A stretch of 64,000 nt of DNA. It comes from Adenophora triphylla var. japonica. Its lineage: Eukaryota; Streptophyta; Magnoliopsida; Asterales; Campanulaceae. The DNA is taken from assembly GCA_022495995.1 (NCBI GenBank), contig JAFEMH010002457.1:124001-188000 (forward strand). Direction: 5' to 3'. The position numbers and the translations under genes were made by a program. Shown piece by piece: positions 34,255 through 45,064 of the stretch (positions are counted from its first letter, which is position 1; every line of letters starts with the position of its first letter). A model generated the notes under the pieces. That model saw nothing but the letters and a program-made list of their open reading frames with translations, made no database searches and was not told where the DNA came from.

Positions 34255-35155
34255 TTAATCTATTTTTAAATTTATTACTTTTGAATATTCATTTTGAGAC
34301 GGAGGAAATATCATTATAATTTTTTTTTAATTTTGATTCTCCATACCACCATCCAACCAATCCGCACCACCACCACCATCGAACCCACCAGTAACACCAT
34401 CCACTCAAGACACCCCTTTCCCACCCATTAAAACCCATTTTCATCACCTGGAAAAAAAACCTCACATTAAACCCTTCTTCGTCCTCTCCATTTTGTCATC
34501 AAAATCTACTCCGGACGGCAAGTTCAAGTTGATTCGACGGTTCCCCCCCCCTCTCTCTCCCTAGATCTGAGATTTCAAAATCAAATCGTTCAGATCTGTT
34601 ATCATTATTTGTTGTTAGATCTTCATTTTTCCTTCTCTCTCTTTTAATTTGTGGACACTTGTGAGTACATACATTCAAATGAGAGGATTTCGATGGTTTC
34701 CCTGGGGATTTGTTCTTGTTTCTTGTGGGTCGATTTCTTAGATGGTTCAAGGAGGAGTGCGTGCTTGAGATTCGTACTTACCTGGTTCCCCATTTTCAGT
34801 AACCAAGGCTCAACCACCATCGCTGCTAATAACTTCGAGAGTTGAAATCAGATTGGATTTTCGAAACCCAAATCTACAGATCTGATTCAAGTACTTACAG
34901 TCGCATTACATTGGAAAAAAAACAACTGGGGTTGAAAATAGATTTGAAAAAATGGTGGAGGAAATTGAATAGTCAAAAGGGTGAAGAGAATTGGAGGGAA
35001 TTTGGGATTATTTTCTTGAACTGTATTCTGTAATGGGGGATTATTTGTAGTGGGGAAGGAGAAGAAGAAATGGAAATGGAAATGGAAGGAGGGGATTATT
35101 TTAAAATATTAAACTTATTATCTAATCATCAAAATGTAGACAAATAAATAATTTG
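34255..35155 (+). other. Unique centre of the MULE, possible captured gene leader
   Basis: Contains a CT-rich stretch (cccccccctctctctcc near 34544) followed by agatctgagatttc and gttgttagatcttc, as in plant 5' UTR/first-intron sequences. No coding exon is established. A Stowaway-like end (gagacggagg) occurs at about 34297. Confidence 0.4.
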
Positions 35156-35158
35156 GGG

Positions 35159-35171
35159 ATTATTATTATTA

Positions 35172-35207
<36 letters not shown>

Positions 35208-35208
35208 A

Positions 35209-35251
<43 letters not shown>

Positions 35252-35335
35252 TATTATTACTATTTTATTATTATTATTATATTTTATTAATATTATTATT
35301 TTATTATTATTATTATTATTTTATTGTTATTATTA

Positions 35336-35385
<50 letters not shown>

Positions 35386-35630
35386 TCTTTTTTCTTTTTT
35401 CTTTTTTCTTTTTTCTTTTTTCCTTTTTTTTCTTTTTTCTTTTTTCTTTTTCTTTTTCTTTTTCTTTTCTTTTTCTTTTTCTTTTTCTTTTTCTTTTTCT
35501 TTTTCGTTTTCTTTTTCTTTTTCTTTTTCTTTTTCTTTTTCTTTTTTTTTCTTTTTCTTTTTCTTTTTCTTTTCTTTTTCTTTTTCTTTTTCTTTTTCTT
35601 TTTTCTTTTTATTTTTTCTTTTTTCTTCTT
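35159..35630. repeat. (ATT)n and (CTTTTT)n microsatellite, right arm
   Basis: Reverse complement in character to 33632-34245. It completes the inverted arms of the MULE. Confidence 0.97.
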
Positions 35631-35854
35631 TTAAGCCTCTATGCTGACTCATCGCCACGTAGGATGGAAACGCCATGTAGGTGCCAACTCAGCCAAAGTT
35701 AACGGGGAAATTAACGCCAGTTAACTGGACGGACTACATATACCTCAAAACGGTAGGTCAGGGATTCTTAAGTAAAAAAAAATAGTTGAAGGACGAAAAT
35801 GTATAACTAAAGGTACTTTAAGGACGAAAAAGGTACTTTTCTCCCACCACCATC

Positions 35855-36258
35855 ACCGCCACTCGTCACTACCACCACCAATACCACAAACACCACCATC
35901 ATCATTAACAACACCATCACCACCACTATTACTCACCAGCACCATAACTATTTGTAGACACCCCACCTTAGATCTCTCACCCCCGATTACACTCCAGCAC
36001 CATTAACAACACCATCACTACTACTATTTTTAATTAGGCTTTGATATTAATGGTGGTATTGATGTTGGTGGCAGTATTTGTGGCTTTGATGTTGGTGGAG
36101 GGTAAGTGGCGGCAATGGTGGTAATAACGGCAGTGGAACATGGTTGTGATGTTGAGTGATGGTGTTAGTGTTAAGTGTTGGTAACAATGATGGTGATTGG
36201 ATAGAAGTGGAGGTAAATATGGTGCTGGTGGTAGTGGTGAGGTGGTGGTGATGATGTT
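35855..36258. repeat. Low-complexity CCA/CAT-rich then TGG/ATG-rich tract
   Basis: Up to about 36010 the plus strand is CAC/CAT-rich; beyond it the plus strand becomes GTG/GATG-rich, so the tract is roughly self-complementary. The CAC-rich part continues the host sequence left of the MULE (33310-33419). Confidence 0.75.
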
Positions 36259-36973
36259 TGTTGGAATATTGGGTGAATATTAGGGTGAATGGTAAAGTCA
36301 ACCAAGATTCTAAAATCCAAAAGGCACGACAGTTCAAATTCCATGAACTGCTCGGCCGAGCAAGGCATAAGCCTCGGTCGAGCATGACTGTCCAGAAACA
36401 TGCCTCTTCTGTTAACCTCTGCTAGGGCGAGGCACTAAAGTGCTAGATCGAACAACCAGCCTATGCTCGGGTGAGGCACCAATAGTGCTCGGTCGAGCAG
36501 TTGCTGTTCGGTCAGATTGATGTCCTAACAGGTGCTAGCTTAGAGGGTTGTGACTTTTGTGAAACAGTCACAACTGACTCAATCTACCCTATATATAGAC
36601 CCCTATTCCTTCATTCACTCATCAAGTAATCCAATCAAGTTATTATCAAATCCAAGTTACAATCTTTGTTCACAATCCAATTCTCTCTCTCATTCAAAGT
36701 GTTTTGATTCGTTCAAAGAAGTTCAAGTATCTTTCGTTCTTCAAGTTAAGAGACTAAGAGCAAGTCTGATTTTTGGTTCGCCCGTCAAGGTTAGTTAAAG
36801 TGCACACTAACTCTTGGTAAAAAGCGTTGTATCTTGGGAGACATTCCCCATCGATCCGTTTTCACAATTACGGAGGCGAAATATTATCTTAAAGATATTT
36901 GCTTCGGCATACCTCGCTTTAATCTCCGTCGTTTGATTTACGTATTGAAGATTTATAAAACATTTATACAACA
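36259..36973 (+). mobile_element. 5' LTR of the copia element
   Basis: Starts TGTTGGAATATT and ends ATACAACA (5-bp inverted ends TGTTG/CAACA). The TATA region ctatatatagac is near 36589. Upstream are three CG-centred palindromes: GCTCGGCCGAGC (36350), CTCGGTCGAG (36373) and GCTCGGTCGAGC (36487). The right end is inferred, since no matching 3' LTR is available. Confidence 0.65.
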
Positions 36974-37064
36974 ATCTTAAGACAATATTTTCAGGTATTT
37001 GTTTTAATTATATCTTCTCTACTTCATCTCTTTCTTATTTGATTTTCTGTTTTCGTAACAGAAA

Positions 37065-37935
37065 ATGGCTAATGGAAATGAATCTGTTAGTAGTGAGACT
37101 ATTGCAACAAATGTAATAGCTAGCACTTCAAATGCTAATCAGCTTATGATGCCACCGGCCTCACAGTACGAGAAACCGGAAAAGTTCAATGGGGCTGATT
37201 TCAAACGTTGGCAACAGGAAATGTTGTTCTATCTCACAATGGTTGGACTAGTAAAGTTCTTACGTGAAGAATGTCCCGTAGCGGCGGAAGGTGTAGTAGA
37301 CAAGGCTGCTCAAATGGCTGTTGATGCATGGAAACATGCTGATTATCTATGCTGGAATTACATATTGAATGGACTAGACAACACATTGTATAATGTGTAC
37401 TACTCCATTCAAACTGCAAAAGGACTTTGGGATTCTCTCGACAATAAATACAAAACCGAAGATGTTGGAACAAAGAAGTTCTTTGTTGCAAAGTTTTTGG
37501 ATTTTAAAATGATTGATTCTAAAACTGTAATGAATCAGGTCGAAGTGATGCAAGTCCTATTGCATAACCTTGAAGCCGAAGGCATGCAATTGAGTGAGTC
37601 CTTCCAAATTGCATGTATGATTGAGAAGTTGCCTCCTTCATGGAGAGATTTCAAAAACTATCTCAAGCACAAGCGCAAGGAGATGTCAATGGAAGACTTG
37701 CTTGTTCGTCTTCGCATTGAAGAAGACAATTGAAGTGCAGAAAAGAGAGTCAATGCTCGAAACATGAAAGCAAAGGCTAACATGGTGGAAGAATCCCGAC
37801 CCAAGAACAAGAAAAGGAAGCATGATGACTCTTCTAAGAAGAAGTCAAGTAATGACACCAACAAACGCTTCAAGTTCAAAGGGACTGCTACAATTGTGGG
37901 AAAAGCGGTCACCGGGTAAAGGATTGTCGAAGCAA
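37065..37935 (+). pseudogene. gag: Copia gag with zinc knuckle, broken
   Basis: The ORF at 37065-37733 (222 codons) is a copia-type gag (UBN2 family): FNGADFKRWQQEMLFYL, AKGLWDSLDNKYKTED and MIEKLPPSWRDFKNYL. It stops at TGA 37731-37733, in a position where the frame otherwise continues (SAEKRVNARNMKAK). The CX2CX4HX4C knuckle CYNCGKSGHRVKDC is intact but lies in another frame (about 37885-37928), after a one-base deletion in the preceding Gly-Thr-Cys codons. Ala/Ser/Asn-rich N terminus. Confidence 0.9.
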
Positions 37936-38118
37936 GAAGAAGAAGCCTCCCCAAGCAAACATGACTGAAATAGATACTCTCTCTGTGGGTGTCTCCGAAG
38001 TAAGTCTGTCTGCCGTTGTATGTGAAGCCAACTTGGTGTCAAACGTCAAAGATTGGTGGGTGGACACCGGAGCCACTCGTCACATATGTGCCGACAAAAG
38101 CTTGTTCCCTGAATACAA

Positions 38119-38804
38119 GAAGATGGAACGTGAAGATTTTCTCTATATGGGAAATTCTGAAACCTCCAAGATTGAAGGCATTGGGAATGTGATCTTGAAG
38201 TTCTCTATATGGGAAATTTCCGGTTTTGTCCATTTTTTAAATAACTGTCCGGAAAATACTCGAAATGCCCCCAAAAAGTGCCAGAAAGTACGTTTTTAAG
38301 AAAATGTTGTACTTTCACGTGTGATAACATGTGTTGAGTACGCTTTGACGTTGGGATGCACGGGGCAGTCTCGGGACATCTTGTTGGCTTGAGAACGGGA
38401 AGTTTAACGGGTTTCGGTTTACCTGGAGCGGGCCAGTTAACGGATTCCGGTTAACTTTTAACGGATTTTGACGATCCGGATTTGGGTACTTATAGTTAGC
38501 CCCTCAGCGACGTCACTTTCGAAGGAAGTGGGGTCTTTGAAAAAAGATAAGGATCCAAATCGGGGGATGCCTCATTTGAAGAGACTTGAGAGGTCAGCTG
38601 GCTGGACCCTTAGCGAAAGGATTCCTACGTATCCCGAGCGGGAATCAAGCCGATCGTAGTTAGTAGGTGCAAGGGCCGAGCGTGGGGACCTCCAAGATTG
38701 AAGGCATTGGGAAGGTGATCTTGAAGATGGAACGTGAAGATTTTCTCTATATGGAAAATTCTGAAACCTCCAAGATTGAAGGCATTGGGAAGGTGATCTT
38801 GAAG
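38119..38804 (+). repeat. Scrambled duplication with a gypsy LTR fragment in copia protease
   Basis: A copia block (38119-38200) is followed by a partial repeat of itself (ttctctatatgggaaatt), then a piece (38219-38691) matching the reverse complement of element A 5140-5590. Next come a partial (38688-38726) and a full (38727-38804) second copy of the copia block. ACC/ACCT is shared at the right junction. Confidence 0.85.
38624..38660 (+). other. Stem-loop motif, copy 2
   Basis: CCTACG, TCCCG-ag-CGGGA, AATCAAGCC, CGTAGTT, inside the LTR-derived fragment in the copia element. Confidence 0.65.
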
Positions 38805-38916
38805 TTCACATCGGGAAAGGAGCTTACACTCAACGATGTGATGCATGTACCCGACATAAGAAAGATTTTAATTTCTAGCTCATTACTTAGTAAGAAGGGC
38901 TTCAAAATTGTATTTG

Positions 38917-38973
38917 AATCTGATAATTTTTTTTTTTTTTTTTTTATTTTTTAAAAAAAAATCTGATAATTTT
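38917..38973 (+). mobile_element. Poly(T/A) insertion with 14-bp target duplication
   Basis: AATCTGATAATTTT occurs at 38917-38930 and again at 38960-38973, enclosing a T-run, a single A, six T and an A-run. The intact reading frame resumes after the second copy, one base out of phase. Confidence 0.75.
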
Positions 38974-39908
38974 GTACTTACTAAGGGAGGAATGTATGTT
39001 GGAAAGGAATACTTGCTAGATGGCCTGTTTAAGGCCAATGCTGTTGTAGTGGACAAGAAGGCCACATATTTGTACCCTCAAGTTATGAATAAAATTAACA
39101 ATTCTATTTACTTGTGCGAATCTTCTAATTTATGGCATGGTCGTTTAAGACATGTGAATCGTGCTTCTTTGAGAAAGCTTGTTGGTTTAGGACTTATTCC
39201 AAAATTTGATTCAATGAAAGGTCACAAATGCGAAATTTGTGTTGAAGCAAAGTTTTCAAAGAAAGCTTTTAAACCAATTGAAAGAACTAGCCAACTGTTG
39301 GGTTTAATCCATAGCGATCAATGTGACTTAAAGCTTGTCTCAACTCGAGGTGGTAAGAAATACTTTGTTACTTTCATTAACGATCGAAGTAGATATTGTT
39401 ATGTCTATTTGTTAAGTAGTAAAGATGAAGCAATGGATGCTTTCATCACTTACAAAACTGAAGTTGAAAATCAACTTGAAAAGTCAATCAAAGTATTAAG
39501 GTCCGATAGGGGTGATGAATATGAATCAACGAAATCTAGTGACCTATGTTCCAAATTCGGAATTATTCATCAAACAACTGCACCCTATACTACGCAGCAA
39601 AATGGTATTGCTGAGAGAAAAAATAGAACTATAAAGGACATGGTGAACTGTATGCTTGTAAGTTCGGGTTTACCACAAAACTTGTGGGGGGAAGCGGTGT
39701 TATCTGCTAACTTTGTGTTGAATAGAATTCCACACAAGAAAACTGGTTCCATACCATATGAATTGTGGAAAGGAAGAAAGCCTTCCTATAAATTTCTCAA
39801 AGTGTGGGGGTGTCTCACAAAGGTTGTCATTCCACCTCCTAAACGGTCAAAGTTAGGACCTAAAACCGTTGACTGTGTATTTATTGGACATGCAATGAAT
39901 AGAAGTGC

Positions 39909-40296
39909 TGAAATTACCCAGGGATCGCGCGCGGGGGGCCGCGCGACGATGCGGTTGTCTTTCGCGGATGTTTTGGGACCTCGCTTTCGGGAAGGAGAGG
40001 AGTCGCCACGCGGTTTTGTATTTTGAGCCCAAACTTTGAAAAACGGCTTATGAGAAAGGTGTCGTTTTTATTGGTAGCAAAAACTTGGAAGGCTTGAAAA
40101 TGGGACGTTTTGATTGGTAGCAAAAACTTGGAAAAGACTTTGAAAAGGGTGTCGTTTTTATTGGTAGTAAAAACATGACAAAAGGCTTTTTTAGTACCAG
40201 AGATTGTTAGGTTCGGAGGTCACGTTACGTTTCGGGAAGAGTATTTTGAGATCACCCGAAACGCCTCGTATGACGAGTCTTTCTACCTTTCTCGAA

Positions 40297-40335
<39 letters not shown>

Positions 40336-41084
40336 ATTTTGAAAATGGGGGCTTGAATGACAAGCTTAATCTTGGTTTGAATGTCAAACGTTGATTTTAT
40401 GATTCTTTTGGAAAAAGCGAGCGTTTGAATGACAAACGTCGGTTTTGAAGTTTTTTTAGGAAAAATGGTGCGAGTGACGAGTTTTGAATCTTTAACTTAA
40501 GTGTCAAATGTTGACTTTTAAGAAAATAGTGTTTGAATGTCAAACTTCGGGTTTTGAGTTTTAAAGATGATCGTTTGGATGCCAAATGTCACTTTACGCG
40601 TTTTGAAAGAGATTTCGAATGTCGAACTCCGGTTTTGAACCGGACATTACATTGTTAGCGATTTTACGGGAAAAAAGTATTAAATGATATGCGATCAACG
40701 AATCGTTTTGCGACTCGGACTTTGATAAGTAAATACTATCACGAGCCAAACGGCTCGAACTTGTAAATGACAGTATTTAAAATGCGGTATCAATGGAATC
40801 AAACGATTCGAATTTTAAAGGTACGATCAATGAACCAAATGGCTCGGACTTGTAAAGTTGCGTTATTTAAATGACAATCAACGGATCAAACGATCCGAAA
40901 TTGGTAAATGACTATCATGAACCGAACGGTTCGGACTATAAAGTTGCGTATCGACGGATCAAACGATCCGGAATTGTAAATGACATAAAAGTAAAGAACG
41001 GGGTCGGAATGCCGTTTTAACCCGAGATTACTTCTCTTACGGGAGAGAAGAGGATCTTGGACTTAAAAGTATCGGACCCCGTTG
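39909..41084 (-). mobile_element. LTR fragment C2, relative of the A LTR
   Basis: Reverse-complement match to element A 6190-7352: TGAAATTACCC end, cggttgtctttcgcgga, GGAGTCGCCA, the leader fold (40229-40277), (GT)n (about 40299-40331), dyads GTTTGAATGTCAAAC (40370-40580) and hairpins (40690-40980). It is interrupted at ggaccccgttg by LTR E. Confidence 0.8.
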
Positions 41085-42911
41085 TGATGCACCCGATTTT
41101 TGAAATCAAACGGAGTCGCCACGCCATTTTTATTTTAAGGGCCAAAACTTTGAAAAATGCCCGAGATTAGAGATTTGGGTTCGGAGGTCACGTTACGCTC
41201 CGGGAAGAACGTTAGTGTTCACCCGAAGTGCCTCGTAAAACGAGTCTTCCAAGCATTAAAAAACCATTTGTGTGTGTGTGTTTGTTTTTTGGCCAAAATA
41301 AGTTCAAACAGAAAAGTAAAAATTGGGGACTCTTTGTAAGACTTTGAACAAATCCCATGATTTTTGGTGTGATTTTAGGGTTGAGTTTTGGTACTCAAAA
41401 GACCTTTTGAAGTTGAAAACCAATTCTGCCAGAATGAAAAAGGCAGTGGACACTTGATTTTAAAATGGGTTTAAGGGCTTTAAAACTTCAAAATCTGGGG
41501 AAAGTCCGAGAATAAAAGTTGTTCAAAACACCTTAAATAAGGTTTCTGTAAAATAAATTCCCCATTTGGAGATGATTTGGGGGACCAAAACCTTCTGGAA
41601 ATCTCAGATATGAAATCTGGATTTCCAGAGACTGAGGAACTGACTTTTAAAAGAAAATTTGAAAAAGGGAGTTTTACTCACGCAAAAAATAAAGTAAAAA
41701 TATGTCTAGAAATCTCTGGATGTTTTCTACAAAAAGTATTTTGTAGTCAACACCAAATTCCAAGTTTCTGTATGTCCAAAAAATTCGACCATGGACAGAG
41801 GTCTTAGAGAAAGGCTACTGGACAGCAACTTTCTCTTGAAGAAAAACATGATTTAAAGGGGGTTTGGCATCCATGCTTGTCCCCATTTACCTAGGCTTTG
41901 ATTAGTGATCACTAAACATTTTAGTGGTGATCTACTATATCAAGTCATCCTTGGGGTACATTAGGACTTTAAGCATTTCATTTGCTTGGGAAGGGAAATT
42001 TTATCCTTTGAAAGAAAGATTTTGTGTATGAAAATGATTTTTAGGGTTTTGAAAATGTGTTTGCAAGTAAGTAAATACACTTTGAAAGTAATGTTGATCC
42101 TTGTAGAGGATCATCCATGGAGATGAACTTCCATGGTGATCCTCTTGGATCTAGAGCAAGAAGATGAACAAACTACATTTTGGAGTTTGAAAGTGCATGC
42201 ATGGATGAGAGAGATTTAGGGTAGGGAGAGGGAGGTTATACCTATCTTTCCTTGTGTTTTTGTTTGAATGGATTCAAGGCTTGAATGTGTTTAGGGTTTG
42301 AATGTGTTTAGGGTTTGTGATTAGAGTTGGTCAAAGAGAAAACAAGTAGATAACAATTAAGTCCTCTATGTTTTCTCTCTAATCCTCCTCTTAAGGGGTG
42401 ATTGAAGCTTGGGCTTGTGTATGAATGGGAGTGATTTGAGATTATTTGGAGTGAGTGGGATTTGGGAAAGATTCAAGAGAAAATGGTGGCAATCTAAGGA
42501 TTCCCACTGTTTTCTCTCTATTTTTCGCCAGAGTGCTGTTGCTGTGAGTGAATTGTGTTGTGTAGACTGAGAGAGGAGGGTTCAATTTATAGGCCACTGT
42601 GAGAAGAAAACTCATCCGCGCGGATCTGAGTGCAGGCGTGCACTGTTCATCTGCTACAGTGCAGGCTTTGGATAGGAGGAATATTTTCAGAAAATTCAAA
42701 CTGGTTGCTGTTTTTCAGCTTGCCAATTCGGGTTTTTTCAATTTCTTTTGCTTTTTTGAGATTTCTTTCCTTGTTTATCTTCAAATAGCAATGCCTAATT
42801 TACCCTTGCTTTGTTAGAAATGTTAGGAATTGTTAGAAATGTTAGGAATGTTAAAACTTTCGTTAATTTTCTAACGAAAATACTAACAACTCAAATTGGA
42901 GCACTTACAGT
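41085..42911 (-). mobile_element. 3' LTR of element E
   Basis: Runs on the minus strand from TGTAAGTGCTCC (42911) to GGGTGCATCA (41085). The polypurine tract GAGGGGCTAC lies directly to its right (42912-42922, minus strand), so it is the 3' LTR of a minus-strand element. TATA box TATAAAT at 42585-42591 (minus). The leader fold is at 41197-41244. Confidence 0.7.
42585..42625 (-). promoter_or_regulatory. LTR E TATA box and upstream palindrome
   Basis: Minus-strand TATAAAT at 42585-42591; the perfect palindrome ATCCGCGCGGAT at 42614-42625 is 22 bp upstream. Beyond it is an inverted pair TGCACTGT/ACAGTGCA (42640-42663). Confidence 0.65.
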
Positions 42912-43013
42912 AGCCCCTCGGCGACGGTGCTTTCGAAGTAAGCGGGGTCGTCGATAAGAGTAAGGCTCCATATTTGACAGGATGATCGAGTGGCTGAACC
43001 TAGCTATAGGCTA

Positions 43014-43338
43014 CCTACGTATCCCGAATGGGAATCAAGCCGGCCGTAGTTCGGGTCTTTGATCCTGGAGTAACTATTTTAGGATGTCAACCTGGCGAGC
43101 GAGTTCGGCAGTCGGTTATTGAAAGAAACTCTACTGGGGATAAGAAATGACCATCTTTGGTCTGATGGCTAGGGTTGTATATCCGCTCTGCTGGGGATAG
43201 GAATGACCATTTTCGGTCTGATGGCTAGGGTTGTATATCCGCTCTGCTGGGGATAGGAATGACAATTTTTGGTCTGATGGCTGAACCTAATGATAGGCTA
43301 CCTACGTATTCTTAAGAAGATTCAAGCCAGTCGTAGTT
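43014..43338 (+). other. Stem-loop motif, copies 3 and 4
   Basis: At 43014-43050 the inner hairpin is TCCC-GAAT-GGGA. At 43301-43338 it is TTCTTAAGAA with a different arm sequence; the outer CTACG/CGTAG is kept in both. Confidence 0.7.
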
Positions 43339-43379
43339 CGGGTCTTTGATGCTGACCCTAAAGTGACTATTTTAGGATG

Positions 43380-43945
43380 TCAACCTAAGATTTGACTATT
43401 TTTGGGAAGTCGTCTTAAGATTTGACTATTTTTGGGAAGTCGCCCTATGATTTGACTATTCTTGAGAAGTCGCCCTAAGATTTGATTATTTTTAGGAAGT
43501 CGCCCTAAGATTTGACTATTTTTAGGAAGTCGCTTTAAGATTTGACTATTTTTGGGAAGTCGCCCTATGATCTGACTATTTTTGGGAAGTCACCCTAAGA
43601 TCTGACTATTTTTGGGAAGTCACCCTAAGATCTGACTATTTTTGGGAAGTCGCCCTATGATCTGACTATTTTTGGGAAGTCACCCTATGATTTGACTATT
43701 TTTGGGAAGTCACCCTATGATCTGACTATTTTTGGGAAGTCACCCTAAGATCTGACTATTTTTGAGAAGTCACCCTAAAATTTGACTATTTTTGACTATT
43801 TTTGGGAAGTCGCCCTAAGATCTGACTATTTTTTGGGAAGTCGCCCTAAGATTTGACTATTTTTGGGAAGTCACCCTATGATTTGACTATTTTTGGGAAT
43901 TCACCCTATGATTTGACTATTTTTGGGAAGTCGCCCTGGTAATGA
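43380..43945. repeat. Tandem array, 30-bp unit, about 19 copies
   Basis: Units gatttgactatttttgggaa then gtcgccctaa, with single-base variants and one short internal duplication near 43790. Confidence 0.95.
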
Positions 43946-44009
43946 TTTCGGTTTGTCGAATTAGGGGATGATTGCGATTTATCGCTTTCCTAGTGTTGTG
44001 TGTGATAGC

Positions 44010-44340
44010 ATTTTAGGTGCCTCAAACCTTAATGATGATGTCTTAGGTGCCTTGAACCTTGATGATGGCGTCTTAGGTGCCTCGAACCTTGATGATGGCG
44101 TCTTAGGTGCCTCAAACCTTGATGATGGCGTCGTAGGTGCCTCGAACCTTGGTGATGGCGTCTTAGGTGCCTCAAACCTTGATGATGGCGTTTTAGGTGC
44201 CTTGAACCTTGGTGATGGCGTCTTAGGTGCCTCAAATCTTGATGATGGCGTCTTAGGTGCCTCGAACCTTGATGATGACGTTTTAGGTGCCTCGAACCTT
44301 GATGATGGCGTCTTAGGTGCCTCGAACCTTGGTGATGGGT
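44010..44340. repeat. Tandem array, 30-bp unit, 11 copies
   Basis: Units tcttaggtgcctcgaacctt then gatgatggcg. The unit length is a multiple of three, which keeps frames open on both strands; the ORFs are artefacts of the repeat. Confidence 0.95.
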
Positions 44341-44702
44341 GATCTGGAGGTATAAACTTGTTTTGAAATGATTTCCTTCTATGTTCGTATGATTTTGTTG
44401 GGGACAGACTCTGAGGGGATAGACAGTCTTTTGGTGGACTTCATTTGAAGGGATCGGTCTTACGTTTGCTGTCGGAGGTGAAAGAGACGGAATTCCGTTG
44501 GCTTTCGTCAGGGATGAACCTAAGTTGAGGTTTAGTTCTATTGTATGAACCTAAATGAGGGCTCAGTTCAGGAGTATGAACCTAATTCGAGGTTGAGGGA
44601 GACTATTTGAGGGCATTCTCGCAGGGGAAGATTAGAGCTTACGATGATTATCGGGGAAAAGGGTGACCGTGTTGGTCAAGCGGCTGGACCTATGGTAGGC
44701 TG

Positions 44703-44740
44703 CCTACGTATCCCGAGTGGGAATCAAGCTTGAACGTAGT
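44703..44740 (+). other. Stem-loop motif, copy 5
   Basis: CCTACG, TCCC-GAGT-GGGA, AATCAAGC, CGTAGTTCG. Confidence 0.7.
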
Positions 44741-45064
44741 TCGAAATCGACTGGATAGTTAGGAACAGATCTAGGATCCTGGGCCTTTTGATAATTCGGA
44801 GGCTGTCACCTTAAGGAACTAAAGCTTACGTCGCTATTTGCGGGAATAGAGATAGCTAAAGCTATGGGCAATCATGCAACATTTGTGAATGTATGCATAT
44901 TTTTGAGATAGGTTGAGGGACTAACGTACCTTTGCTGTGCTTACCTGTAGGAGAGCAAGTCGCGGGGGTTGTGTGGTAGTTGATAGTATTGAGAGCCTTG
45001 ATGTATCTGATCGAGATGTTGAAACCTTTAGGGGCGTGAGGTACCTCTGACCGATTGGCATTTG

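Larger units (their letters stand above)
36259..39908 (+). mobile_element. Ty1/copia retrotransposon, truncated
   Basis: 5' LTR, gag, zinc knuckle, protease, and integrase up to the Asp-Asp-Glu core are present. The element is cut at about 39909 by an LTR fragment of another family. RT, RNase H and the 3' LTR are absent from the window. It is also disrupted at 38201-38726 by filler-like DNA and at 38931-38959 by a poly(T/A) insertion. Confidence 0.9.
37936..39908 (+). pseudogene. Copia protease and integrase, interrupted
   Basis: The protease motif WWVDTGATRHIC is at about 38050. After a filler interruption, protease resumes at KFTSGKELTLNDVMHVPDIRKILISSSLLSKKGFKIVFESDN; a 43-bp insertion then shifts the frame. 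The GAG-pre-integrase domain (LWHGRLRHVNRASLRKL.. CEICVEAK) and the integrase core follow. The three acidic residues are seen in IHSDQCDL, LRSDRGDEYES and QNGIAERKNRTI. The frame continues to VWGCLTKVVIPP..CVFIGHAMN, then runs into foreign LTR sequence at 39909. No RT or RNase H. Confidence 0.9.

Noticed and set aside
36047..36385. 112-codon His/Thr/Pro-rich minus-strand ORF
   Set aside because: Low-complexity CAC/CAT translation running into the copia LTR; no domain.
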